Under the pieces are notes generated by a model. The model saw nothing but the letters and a program-made list of their open reading frames with translations. It was not told the DNA's origin and did not search any database. Below, in pieces: positions 13,502 to 26,321 of a stretch of 64,000 nt of DNA. The first letter of the stretch is position 1. Every line of letters starts with the position of its first letter. Source of the DNA: Neocallimastix lanati (nom. inval.) (taxonomy: Eukaryota > Neocallimastigomycota > Neocallimastigomycetes > Neocallimastigales > Neocallimastigaceae); the NCBI GenBank assembly GCA_016946835.1, contig JACVTC010000121.1, positions 402,501 through 466,500 of the forward strand. Reading direction: 5' to 3'. A program made the position numbers and the translations under genes.

Positions 13502-14583
13502 AATATATATTAAGCTTTTAAGTAAAAAAAATAATTTTTCGTTTGATAATTAAAAATTAAAAAATACTTCATATTAATAAAAATAAAGAAATCTTTTAAT
13601 TTTTTTTTTTTTACTTATATGATGAAGAGTATTAATCTTTAAATATTTATAGTGATGATATATAATATATATTATATAGTCAATCTTTAATATATACAGA
13701 AATTATAATTATATCAATGTATATTCAATATCGAAAGCTTTATTTCATTCATTTCTGTTTCATATCTAGCCTATAATTAATAACTTAAACAATGTATAAT
13801 AATCTTAAAATTTCAAAAAAATAAATTAGTCTAAATTATAATATTAAAAGTACTAATTATTATGCTATTAATTTATAATAAAAAATTGTTAATTGTAACT
13901 GTAATTCAATAAATAAATTATTAATGAAGTTCTATATACTAATCCATTCAATGAACCATTACTATTATTATTTTATTAAAGTTGTTACTGCTGATAATCA
14001 CTCGTTATTCTTATCATCATCTTTTTTCATCAATAAAGAAAGTTAAGGTAAATTTGACCTATGGAAATTTTAGCTATTATTTAAATTATTAATAAATAAT
14101 AAAAATAACATTTGACATTTTAATAAAATAAAAGATAAACTTTAAGAATGAATTATTAGTATTTTATCCTATATTAATTTTAATTTTAATCTTAATTTTA
14201 ATTTTTAATATATTAAATTTAGTTTATATTATAAATTGAAATATAATATATATACTTTATATTTTAAAGATTAACACACTTCATTATACATTTATATTAA
14301 TTCAATTAATCCATTAACTATTATAATTTAAATTCTTATTTATTATTTATTTATTATTTATTTATTATTTATTATATATTATTATTCATAGTTGATTTAT
14401 TTATTTATTTATTATTTATTTATTATTTATTATTTATTATATATATTTTTAATAAATATAAATATATTAATATTAATTTTTTTTATTGGCTACTAAATGT
14501 TATTTTGTTTTTTAAAAAAATTGTTATTATGAAAGTATATAATTAATTATATTATAAATAGTAATACAAGAATAACGATGAAA

Positions 14584-14703
14584 TAAACTTTCTTATAATC
14601 AAATTTAGAATTTTAAATGAAAGGAATTTTTTCCTATTATAATTAAACTTTCTTATAATCAAACTTAATTTTTAAATGAAAGGATTTTTTTTCTATTATA
14701 ATT
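14584..14703. repeat. Tandem duplication, 60-bp unit
   Basis: Two adjacent copies of about 60 bp share AACTTTCTTATAATCAAA and AAATGAAAGGA blocks and differ at a handful of positions. No coding content is seen. Confidence 0.85.
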
Positions 14704-15305
14704 AAAGTGTAATAAATTTTCTATTTATTTTTTTATTATTATTGAAATATGAATATATGGAGTAATGAATTCTATTTGTGTTGGTTAAAACTTTTAATAT
14801 GATAAATAGCAATTTTTATTATATGTTATATAATATAATTAAATAACTTATTTTATAAAAACGAAATAAATATTATAAAGTTTATTATTAATTCTTATTA
14901 TAAATATTTTTAACAATATTATTATTGTTATTACATATTAATACTTTTTATTTATTTACTTTAATTAATCAGTTAGTATTGCCAAAACAGAGAATAAAAA
15001 AAAAAAATGAAAATAAAAAAAAAGTATTGCAAAAATTATCTATTATATACAAAATATTGTTTTTTTTTTTTTTTTTGTTTTTGTTTTTTTTATTTTTTTG
15101 CTTTTATTTTTTAATAAAAAGTTTCATCAATATCTACTATTAAAAAATCATTTTCCAATTAAACCATTTATTTATAAAATAATAATAGTAATATATATAT
15201 AATATTAATGAAATATAATATAAAAGTAAAAATATATTAAAGATAAATAAATTAGAAAAGTAATGATATTAATATATAATTTGATAAAATAGATTATATT
15301 TATAT

Positions 15306-15345
<40 letters not shown>

Positions 15346-17104
15346 ACTTCAAATGCATATAATATATTATATTATTTGTAGATATATTATTTAACTTTTT
15401 TTTTTTTTTTTTGATATAATATTTATAATAAATATTATTCTAATTAAAAATGGATGATCCATAAATATAAGTTAATATAAAATTTATATAAATAAAATAT
15501 ATATACATTATATTTGTAGTCAAATAATTTTATTGATTTTTTTTGATTAGTCTTTATGAAAATTGAATCTTTATTTTTTAATATGGTAAATTTTCTTTTA
15601 ATTATCTATATTTACTTTAGAATTATAAAAATATATTTTCATGACTTTTTGTTATTCACTGTTGAGGGTATAATTAGCCTTTATATACATCTGTATCAGC
15701 ATTATTTCTACTACTTTGACTATTCTATACTATTTTTATTATTTTATTATTTTATAGTTTAATTACTATGATTATTATAATTATTCAATAATTTTTTTTT
15801 ATTATTTATTATTATTATTAATTATTAAATATAATAATTTATACTAATTAATCTATTATTATTTTTATTATTTTGTACTAAATAATCTATTATTATTATT
15901 ATTTTTATTATATATAATATTTTATACTAAATCATCTATTATTATTATTAAAAGTTTAACAATTATATATTTTATTATTATTATTATTTGAACCATAATT
16001 TATTTTTGATATCATTATTATTATTATTATAATTTTTATTATATATTTAATTCATATTAAAAAAGGTAAAATTAAAATATGTTTATTGAAAAAATACACC
16101 AATGAATTTAAAATATTTATTTCTTAAAATATAAATAATTATAATTAGATAATTAACATATTATTAATATTTTCCATTTTTATTATAAATTGTTTTTTTC
16201 TTAATAGCATTTTTTATTTTTAAATAATAAAGCATTTTTGTTTATTTTCTTCTTTTTAATATATAATATATGTATTATATATATATTATATTTTACTTCT
16301 GTTTTTTTTTTTTTTTTTTTTTTTTTTTATTTTATTTTATTTCATGCATTAAGAAAGAAAAAAAAAATAAAAATAAAATAAAATTTAAAAGATATAAAAT
16401 TTAAAAAATTATTGATATATAATTAAATAAATTATAAAATTAGTTTTTTTTTTTTTTTTTAATGTTAAAAAAAAAAAAAAAAAAAATTAATATAAAAAAA
16501 AAACCAAAATAAATAAATTTAAACAAAATTAAAAAAAAAATTCATAAAAAGTTATCATTTTTGTTATTGATAAATGCTATTCTATATTATAATTAACATA
16601 GTTAAGAATGAACAAAAAAAATAATATTATTAATATTAATAAAAATAATATAATATTAATACTAAAAAAAAAATATATATATATATATAACAAAAATAAA
16701 ATAAAATAAAAATAAAATAAATATATAGATTAGATTAATTGATTTTTTTTTTTAAAGATTTTTGGTATTTATTTATAAAATTTATTTTATTGTGGTTTAT
16801 TTTGTTTTGATTTTATATTAACTTTTTTTTTTTTTTTTAATTTAATATTTGATAATACTATATCAATTCAATATTAAAAAAAAAAAAAAAAAAAAAAAAT
16901 ATTATGATATTTGTTAAAATCTTTGATTGTATTCGTTTGAATTTATTTATTTATTTATTTATTTATTTATTAACTAATTAATTAATTAATTCATCTATTC
17001 ATTCATTTATTTATTTTTTTATTATTATTATTATTATTATTTTTTTTTTTTTTTTTTTTTTTATACACACACTCTCTCTCTCTCAAAGATGATATTTGGT
17101 ATTT

Positions 17105-19481
17105 CTATTCAATAACGGAATGATCATTTTCCGCTAAAACACATATTAAATTTTCTAATAATTCTGAAGAATAGGATGAATTATGGAAAATATGTTGAGG
17201 ATTAATTTCATGAGCAAAAAGAATTTCATTAAGTGAAATTAAATGACCATGAGAAATATTTGCATCGATATCAAATTCTGAAAAGACTTCATCCATATCG
17301 TAATTCTTCTTTTTATCACTGGAATAAGATCGATAATAAGTATTGGTTTTATGGTTTGTTGATGATGATGATGCTGAAGAAGTACTGCCAGTTTGTAAAA
17401 ATTTCTTTTTATTCATTGTATTTATTGAATTTAACGATTGTGAGGTTACAGATGTACCTGTAATTGATACAGAAGTTGTAATTGGGATGGTGGTGGAAGT
17501 AGTAGGTATAGAAGTAGAAGTTGTTGTTGTTGTTGTTACTGAGGAAGTGGAAGGAACATTTGAAATTATTGCTGAAGCTATGGATGGTTGTGATGGTGTT
17601 GTCGTTGCTGCTGTCGTTGTCGTTGTTGTTATCGTTGTCGTTGTTGTATTTAAAGGAGAATGGAAAATATCATTTGATTTATCAAAACTAAGAATATCAC
17701 TTGAAGAAATAAGCATATTAAATAAATCATCATCTTTATTACCAGGTATGGTATTAAATACTCCATCATTTTCATTAATCTCATTTTTAACTTCTTTTAA
17801 TAAGGAAGTCGTTGAAGAAGTTGGTAAATTTGGAGTTAATAGATTTGAAGTAGAAGTAGCAGTAACATCAACAGTAGTTGTGGCAGTTGTAGTAGTTGTA
17901 GTAGTTGTAGTAGTTGTAGTAGTTGTGGTAATTTTTGATGTTGTATTTAATTTATTAACATTGGTTGATTTTGCGGTGGTTGAAGATTCATCTTCACTTT
18001 CTTTAATTGTTTCTAAAGATCTTTTCGAATAAATTTTATATAATTCTTCAATACGATTCTTTGGTTTTCCTTTACCTTTACATGAAATAATATGAGGTAA
18101 AGGTAAGGTATCTAAATTTTCAACAGATATAGAAGAATTTGGTTTGACTCCATTAGAAAGCTTTTTAGAAACTTCAATGAATCCACCTCTTTCACATAAT
18201 AAAGCACCAGGCTTCATTGAATGCATAATTTTTATTTTGGTATTTTGACCTTCGGCTTCTAATTTTTTTTGAAGTGAAGCTTTTACCCTCAATATCTTAT
18301 CTTTTAATGATGGTATAGAACCCTTAGTATTACTATCATTATTAATGGTAGAAGGATTTGAAATTGTTGTTATTGTCATATCTGTTGATCCTTGATATAT
18401 TGTATTATTAGAATTAGATGTAGTTGTAGCTTTATTATCTTGATTTGAGGTATCTGATTTTTTTTCATCTTTACTTTGACTTTTATTTAATGAATTTGAA
18501 TCTTTTTGCTCATTTGATAGTTTATTTAATGCATTTATATCCTTTATATCCTGTGATTGACTATTAACTGAAGGTAAAACATTATTATTAGTATTTGTTG
18601 TTGTTGTAGAAGTTGTTGATGGTATATTATTATTAACTTCTGTATTTTTGCTCTCTGTTTTAATTGTAGTATTTATTGAATCATTATTTTTATTTAAATT
18701 ATTGTTTTTATTATTATCTATGTCATATAAACATTTATAATAATAATGATAATAATAAAGAATAAGTAATAATAAATAAATAAATAAATAAATAAATATA
18801 AATAATAATAAAATTCAATAAAAAAAACTATTATATTATACAATTAAAATTAATAAATTATTATATATGACAATATAAAATTGTTAAATATCATTATTAA
18901 TCATATGAATCTATAATTATCTATTTATTAATAATATAAACCATACTTGAATTTATATCAATATTAGTTGTATCTGTAACGATGATTTGTGGTAATGGTT
19001 GTTGATTTATTTGATTATCTGATTCATAAGTAGGTCTTTGGCTATATGGTATAATAGGTGTTGTTGGAGTTTCTAACGTATTTTCAAGCTTCATTCTTTT
19101 ACTTAAACAATTTTCTATAATTTCCTTTAATTTACTCTTTAAAAAATAAAATAAAATAAAATAAAATAAATATATATATATATATATATAATATATATAA
19201 TATATATAATATAAAATTTAAAATAATAAAAAATAACATATAAAAATTAAAAATACAGAATAAAGAATAGAGAATAGAGAATATATAAATATATAAATAT
19301 ATAAAATAATATATTTATATATATATTTAAAAAAAAAATAATAATAACGATTGATGTATTAATAATATTTTTTAATATTATTTAACAAATTAATATTAAT
19401 TTTTTGAAAATGATATGATTAAATTAATATGTTCTTGTTATTTTTTAAATATATTAATATTACTATAAAATAATAAAATTA

Positions 19482-19524
<43 letters not shown>

Positions 19525-20035
19525 TTATTATTATTACTCTCAATGCATAATTCATTAATACAAGGGCTTCATCTGTTATATCATTTATTCCCTCTAAAGA
19601 AGCAATAAATTCTATTCTTTCTTTAAGTAATGTATCATTCCTTCCTGGAATATCTTGAATATCTTTAAATGAAGGTGGTATTTCTTTTTAAATAAAAAAA
19701 AAAAAAAAAACATATTTTATATATTAATATTTTTTATTCTTACTCGAAAAGCAATATTATTAAAATATTCTAATATATATCTAATATATATATATATATA
19801 TACTTTTTGAAGGTTTGGTTTCCAAAAAATGTGAAGAAAATGATGGCATTTTAACTTTTGGTTCTGGATATTTCTACAGAATTAATTATAAATGAAATTT
19901 ATTAAAACATGTCATTTTAATTTGAAATTTCATATTTATTATTTTATTTTTAAAATAATAATAATAAAATTATTTAAATTTTAAAAATATATATATAAAT
20001 ATAAAAATTATTACAAAATTTTAAAATCAAATTTC

Positions 20036-20072
<37 letters not shown>

Positions 20073-20511
20073 TAATAATAAATATATTTTATAAATTTGA
20101 AATAATCAATAAATCATAATAAAAAAAAAAATATCATTTAAATTATACCTTAACCAATCCTCTTATTTTATCTCTATCTATTCTTTCTAATGACAAAAAG
20201 TCTTCCTTTATTTTTTGACGTTTATTCATAGAATTTAATTTCTTTATTTTATTCTTTCTCTTAAGTGAATTTCTATCTTTTTCATCTGAATTTGCTGGTG
20301 ATAAAAGATATGAACCTCCCTCGCGGGGTAAAATATCCTTTTGTGAATTATATATAATTGAATATACTAATGAATTATGAAGAGAAACTTTTTAATTATT
20401 GTTGAAAATTTCCAATTAAAGTAAAAATAAAATTTGATTTAATGAAAGATTATACACGATTTTTATAATATTAATAGATAAAATAAAATAATAAAATAAT
20501 AAATGGTACAA

Positions 20512-20545
<34 letters not shown>

Positions 20546-20868
20546 AAAAATATATATATATATATACAAAATTGATAATAATAAATAAAATACTGCATTA
20601 TTAGATAATTACGTTGATCTCCTATTAAACTTTTTATTGATTTATCAAATTCATTTTTTGATAGTTTTCCAGTTAAATAATTTTTTAAACATTTCCAATA
20701 TTCATTATTTTTTGGACCTAATGCTTCAGTAAGCTTTTGTTTAATTTGAAATGTATCTTTTCTTTTCAAAGATGTTTGAGGTAAATTAGATGTATTTAAT
20801 TTAATATTAATTGAATTAATATCATTTTGATTACTTGTTGAAGAATATGGGGGAGTTGATAGTATCAT
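17105..20868 (-). CDS. HFI1: SAGA complex subunit Hfi1/Ada1-like protein
   Basis: Six exons join in frame with GT..AG borders: 20868-20613, 20387-20149, 19873-19804, 19683-19538, 19136-18947 and 18717-17105 (2,514 nt, 837 residues). The N-terminus carries the SAGA-Tad1 signature: QKLTEALGPKNNEYWKCLKN, then YLTGKLSKNEFDK, then LHNSLVYSIIYNSQKD, where the LHN motif is formed across the exon 1/2 junction. A second conserved block in exons 3-5 (PPSFKDIQDIP, LLKERIE, ITDEALVLMNYALRSKLKEI) matches the C-terminal histone-fold-like region of Ada1. Ada1 is a core nuclear subunit holding SAGA together. The last exon adds about 540 residues rich in Asn, Ser and especially Thr (repeated ACA/ACT codons near 17880-17930 and 17520-17650), ending in an acidic tail with FSEFDIDANI. 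This extension is unusual for the family. I started at the ATG at 20868. Confidence 0.83.
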
Positions 20869-20896
20869 TGTCAATAATTTAAAATTTATTTTAAAA

Positions 20897-20931
<35 letters not shown>

Positions 20932-21440
20932 AAAAAATTAAAAAAAAAAAAAAAAAAAATAAAGAAAGAAAGAAAAAAAAAAAAAAGAAAGGAAAATAAA
21001 CAAATAAATAAGCAAATATTGTATTTTTTGGGGGTTTTGGTTTTGGTTCTTCTTATTTATTCATAAATTAAAATAAAATAATGTTTTCCAAAATAGAGTA
21101 ATTAAAGTTATGATAATAGAATTCAATAAATAATTATTTTTTTTTTATAAATATAAAAGAATACTTATAATTTAACAAAAAATAAATATATATGTAAATT
21201 TATAAAATTAATTTTTCATCAATAAATAGCATTTAATAAAATCCTTATAATTAAAATATATACATATATTTATGTTTTATCGAGTATTTATTTAAAATGA
21301 ATTTTATTCAATACATCTGTTTGTCAAAAAAAAAAAAAATTAAAATTTTTAATATATCAGTATTTCAACATCACAAAAAATATATATGTAAACTAATTAT
21401 ATAAATATGGAAGATCGGATTTTCTATTTTGTTATGATAT

Positions 21441-21564
<124 letters not shown>

Positions 21565-21693
21565 TATTTATTTACAAGGAAAATTTTATATTAAATTATA
21601 TGGAATTTTCATATTATATCGAAAATATTATGACACAAAATTATTATTATATCATATCATAAATTAAACTTATCTACCTATTAAAATAGAAAA

Positions 21694-21714
21694 GGTTAGA
21701 TTATAATTCTAACC
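21694..21714. other. Short hairpin GGTTAGA/TCTAACC
   Basis: A perfect 7-bp inverted repeat, GGTTAGA (21694-21700) and TCTAACC (21708-21714), with a 7-nt loop. It could be chance; function is unknown. Confidence 0.5.
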
Positions 21715-22225
21715 CAATTTAAAATTGTTTTATAAAAATTATATTTTAATATATATTTATATTTTAAAATCAATTGTAGATTACTCCACTGTTCAAACTT
21801 TCATAATAAAAGTTTCATTGCCTATTGAAAATTGGATAAAATATCTATTTTACTTTTTCACCTTCATAAAATAAAATTCTGTATTTGTAATTAATGAATA
21901 GGAAGGTGGACATATAGTAATGAAACATTTTTCTTAATGAAGTATATAAAGATATATCATCAAAAAAAAAAAAAAAAAAAGATCAAAAGAAGTCAACTTT
22001 TTCAAAGTTTTTTTTAGAGGAATGATGTCAAACTGGCATACTAAAAACATTTAATTAAAAGAGATGTATTGCCTTTAAAATTTTTGAACACCTTAGTATG
22101 ATAGGGACGGTCTGTTTATCTTTAAGCTTAATTTTATAATTAATATTTGTTAATGAAAGTTATATAAAAAAAGTTTTTTTTTTTATAACTTTTTTTAAGT
22201 TTGATAATAGTATATTAGATGTGGA

Positions 22226-22276
<51 letters not shown>

Positions 22277-22813
22277 CCTGGAAAAGAATATATGTATATA
22301 TGTATATAACTATTTTTTTTTTTAAAAAAAAAAGAAAATAAATAAATAAATAAATAAATAAATTGTAAATATATATATTGAACATAAAAATTACTATGAT
22401 ACAAAAAAAAATTATACAATAAACATTTCAACAAAAGTTTTTTTTTATTACTTTTTTTTTTTAAACGGCTCTTTTCATATTTTTTATTTATTATTTTATA
22501 TTTTTTTTTTTAAAAAAAAAAAAGAAAAAAGAAATTTAATTATAAAAAGTTATTTTTTTTTATTTAAGAAGTAATATAATTAATTCTATATTTTGTTTTT
22601 TTAAAATATTTTTAAATGATAGATGAAACTTCAAAATTTTAGTTATATACATATTTTTTATTAAAATAATAATTATTTTATATAAAAAGAAAATAATGAT
22701 GATTGTTTAAAAAGAAATGTTTATTATTTTTTTTTTTTTTTTTAGTTTTAATTTAAACTTTTCTTATATAACACATTATAATATGTGTTTGATATATTAT
22801 TCAACATAGCATT

Positions 22814-23068
22814 TTGAATGATATATATTTATGGAAAATATATGCAATATATGGTTTTTATATTAGAAACATGTTAAAAATGAAACAAACAAATAATACG
22901 AGTATGAATGTCTATTTACGATGTATATCTCATTCATGTTCATATCTATACTTACGTCCACAACACTTTTTTGCTGACGTAAGTCCTACGCATAACTTTG
23001 TTGCTCTGTGCTTGAGTATATTGCTTTATAGAGAATATATATTTATATTTATTTGTATCAGCTTTTAA
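22814..23068 (+). other. GC-enriched island with CTTACGTC/GACGTAAG inverted repeat
   Basis: Base composition is visibly higher in GC than the surroundings. A perfect 8-bp inverted repeat, CTTACGTC at 22951-22958 and GACGTAAG at 22976-22983, encloses 17 nt; each half contains TGACGTAA-like CRE/bZIP-type sequence. An 84-codon frame on the plus strand covers the island but shows no known domain. It could be a decayed gene, an exon, a regulatory element or an RNA gene. Confidence 0.45.
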
Positions 23069-23784
23069 TAATGTATTTAATATAAAAAAAAAAAAAAAAA
23101 CTTATGTTTTATATGCGTATATTCTTCAAATTACTATGTTTAAAGAATGAAAATATTTATAAAATATTTATTAATTATTTTTTAAAGTTATTTTTATAGT
23201 AAAATATTTATTAACTAATTAAATTTGTAGATTAGATCAGTAAATACTTTTTTATATTGTTTTTTTAAGAAATATAAATGATATATCATTCATTTTAAAT
23301 AATATTATTGATAATAAACTTTGTAGTACAAATATCAATGTAAAATGCATTTATTTAGTAATTATTAATATTTTATTTTTACATAAACCAAAAAAAAAAA
23401 AAAAAAAAAAAATTTCTTTTCTAAATTTTGATTTTTAAGTTTTTTTATAAAAAATTTATTATATAAAATTGTTTATATTGTTTAATGTAGATATGTTATT
23501 TTAATATTTAATAATAAAATATTATTTCATAAACCCAATTGTTTAGTTGAGTTTTGTACGTTAGAGTGTTTGTTTTTCGTTATTTTTCATTTATTAATAA
23601 ATTAAATTTTAACAATAATGATTAATTAATAAATAAATGTAAAGGTTAGAATTATTGTAATATAAGCCTTTGTAATGATACACATGGTAAAATTATGAAT
23701 TATACATAAAAGATGTAATTTATTCATTTACAAGTTATACCAGTTGATTTTTAACTTTTCAATAAGTTAAAATTATCAGATTAT

Positions 23785-23787
<3 letters not shown>

Positions 23788-23870
<83 letters not shown>

Positions 23871-23871
23871 T
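23788..23871. repeat. AAT microsatellite
   Basis: About 28 uninterrupted AAT units. Confidence 0.95.
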
Positions 23872-24787
23872 GATAACAGTATAATATATTAATTAATATT
23901 ATAATGTTATTCTAAAGTTGTAGTTAAATTCTAACTTTTAAGAAAGAACTATTTTACAACTTATATTAAAATTAATTACTACAATAAATAATTAATATAG
24001 AAAGTAAATATAAAATAAATTTTTACACAATTAATTTATCTTATATTTTTGTATTTAAACACTTTATAATTTATAAGTTTTCATATATTAACCACTGTTA
24101 ATATATGTTATTAAAAACACATTTTTATTACAATATTTTCCGTCTTTTACAAAAAAAGAGACCATTTCAAATAATAAGTATAAATGTAAAATTTATATTT
24201 TGTGATATAAAACAAATATGTGTAGCAACATATTTGTATATTTGAATATTTGTATATTCAGATATTAAATTTATATCTTATTATTTATAATAATTTATAT
24301 TATATATTTTATATTATTATTTATATTTTGTATTATTTATATTTTGTATATATTATTTATATTCCTTATATATATTTCTTAAATATTAAATTATACTTCT
24401 TATTTTAAATTATTAAAGTTTATAATTATTAAAGTATATATAATTAATATAATAGTTTATATTAATTATATATTATTCATATTAAAATATTATTTATATA
24501 TATATATATTATATTTATATATATATATTTAATTATAATAATTATATATTATTAATAACTTACAGTATAATTAATATTAATTCTTATTCTTGTTTTTGTT
24601 TTTCTTTAGTAGAAATAATATTGTAATTATAAAATAAATATTAATAAAAATTATTAATAACTCAAATACACTTATTAAACCAGCTACAACATAAAGAATA
24701 TCACATTATTTGTTTGATCACGTGTATATTCTATTAATTTTAAATTATAAAATTATTAAATTATAAAAATTCTTTATCAATAATAAT

Positions 24788-24973
24788 TGTTAGAATATGT
24801 GAAATATGAGTTTAAATGTATTAAAATGTAATGTATGTAATGTAATGTATAAGCCACAATATGTTAATATAAAAGCATGTAAATTAATATAATTTAATAT
24901 TTGTAACTCTTTATCATAAAATATATTAATAAAATTGACATAATTATAAACCACAAATTCATGACTCTTAACA
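24788..24973 (+). repeat. 5' LTR of TRIM-like element copy 1
   Basis: This 186-bp LTR is identical by eye to 32928-33113, with termini TGTTAG and CTTAACA. Confidence 0.92.
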
Positions 24974-24988
24974 GATTAAGAGTCTCAT
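24974..24988 (+). other. Primer-binding site, matching tRNA-Lys(CUU) anticodon arm
   Basis: The first 15 internal bases, GATTAAGAGTCTCAT, are the reverse complement of ATGAGACTCTTAATC. This reads as positions 26-40 of a tRNA-Lys(CUU): 5' side of the anticodon stem, loop CUCUUAA and start of the 3' side. Pairing would place a cleaved tRNA half exactly at the LTR edge, as known for Drosophila copia with initiator tRNA. The tRNA sequence is recalled from other eukaryotes, not seen in this window. Confidence 0.7.
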
Positions 24989-25506
24989 CTGACTCTTAAA
25001 AAGATTCTTAGCAAAAGAATTTTTTTTTGCCGGAAACAATATTATGTCAAGAAGGACATAAAGAAGTTAAAAGAAGAATATTATGATAAAGGTTGCCATT
25101 ATGTCAATTTTTTGGAATTTAAATCAAAATTGATCAAGATTGAAATTTAGATCACTAAATTTCAAAAATTCTGAAAACGCGTAAATATCTAATAACTTAA
25201 TACAAGAAATTCCCCTACATGAAGTTAACACGCTTAAAGAAAAAAAAGAAACGTGAAATATATTAAATGAACATATTATTTTGAGACTCTTAATAAATGA
25301 AATTATCATAAGCATTAATTGATTATTATAAATTATTTTTGAATGTTACAAACTATTTTATTAAAAGAAAATAAAATTTTTAACTAATTAAAATAAATAA
25401 AATGACGTAAAAACCAAAGAGTTAATCCATGAGTTGTCAAGAGTACGTAAAACCAAAGAGGTAAACCATGTGTTGTCATTATTAATTTGGCGTGAATCCC
25501 AACGAG

Positions 25507-25511
25507 GTTGC
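25507..25511 (+). other. Target site duplication GTTGC (left)
   Basis: GTTGC directly before the left gypsy LTR is repeated directly after the right one (32572-32576). It is part of the interior of the TRIM-like element. Confidence 0.85.
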
Positions 25512-26284
25512 TATAAAGTTTTGATAAAAAAAATAGATTATAAATCAACACTTCAATAATAACACTAAAACACAAAATAATAGTTTTAAAGAACAAGTTT
25601 TATTAATTTTTTTAAATATTAAAATCTTTATTTATTTTAAAGTGTTATTAACAAGAAATCGTTAATAACAATTACATCGATTAAAATACATGAAATTTGA
25701 TAACTATTTATATTTTTATCTTATTGCATTTATAATATATAATTCCTATTGAATTATATTATCTAGCTATTTATTTAAAACAGTACTAACCTAAACTAAT
25801 AATAAATAATTAACTATTACTAAATAAAGAGAATTATAATTAATAACTAAAATAAATATAATCAATTCTAATTGAGTTCATTTATTATTTATTTATTATT
25901 TAAATATTATTAGTAAATTTATTATATATTTTCTATTTAAAAATAATATAAAAGTTGTCATAATTATTTAATATAAATTTAGCATAAAATGCCGTAAGTT
26001 TCAACATGACTAATTGCATAGTTTCATGTTGTTAATTTATCTTGTGAAAAACCTTAACTCTTATTATTTAAATTAAATTACATAAAAAGAAATGATTTTC
26101 AAATACTAGTTTCACAAGAGAAATTTTTAATTTATTAGTATGATTGGGAAAAAAATCGAAATTATGTTAAAAATATTTTCAATAATTTTATACACGTGAT
26201 TTCAAATAAATTTATTTTAATTTTACTTAAATTTATGATTAAATTTAATTAAAATTATTTAAAGATATTAATAATATCTTTACA
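25512..26284 (-). repeat. 3' LTR of the gypsy element
   Basis: 773 bp, identical as far as I can see to 31799-32571. Confidence 0.93.
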
Positions 26285-26296
26285 ATCTCGCCCTTT
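26285..26296 (-). other. Polypurine tract of the gypsy element
   Basis: On the minus strand AAAGGGCGAGAT lies directly before the 3' LTR start TGTAAAG, in the position where plus-strand DNA synthesis is primed. It has one C interruption. Confidence 0.7.
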
Positions 26297-26321
26297 AAGT
26301 CGAGCTCCTGCGAGATTAACT

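Larger units (their letters stand above)
10482..17104. other. A/T-rich gene-free region
   Basis: I see no gene in these 6.6 kb between the start of the Sel1 gene and the stop of the HFI1-like gene. Content is A/T homopolymers, TA tracts, the heptamer minisatellite at 12890-13376, a 57-bp A run at 13443-13499 and a 60-bp duplication at 14584-14703. Short open frames at 14925-15143 and 15556-15762 consist of Phe/Leu/Ile/Tyr low-complexity translation and have no recognisable domain. The promoter of the Sel1 gene should lie near the left end, but no element can be named. Confidence 0.65.

Noticed and set aside
14925-15762. Two short hydrophobic frames (72 and 68 codons)
   Set aside because: Composition equals random A/T-rich sequence, and no motif or splice context supports a gene.
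17343-18032. 229-codon plus-strand frame rich in Val
   Set aside because: It is the antisense shadow of the Thr-rich part of the HFI1-like exon.
25124-25596. Minus-strand frames of 63 and 70 codons in the TRIM interior
   Set aside because: They run against the element's orientation, show no motif, and are not preserved in the second copy.
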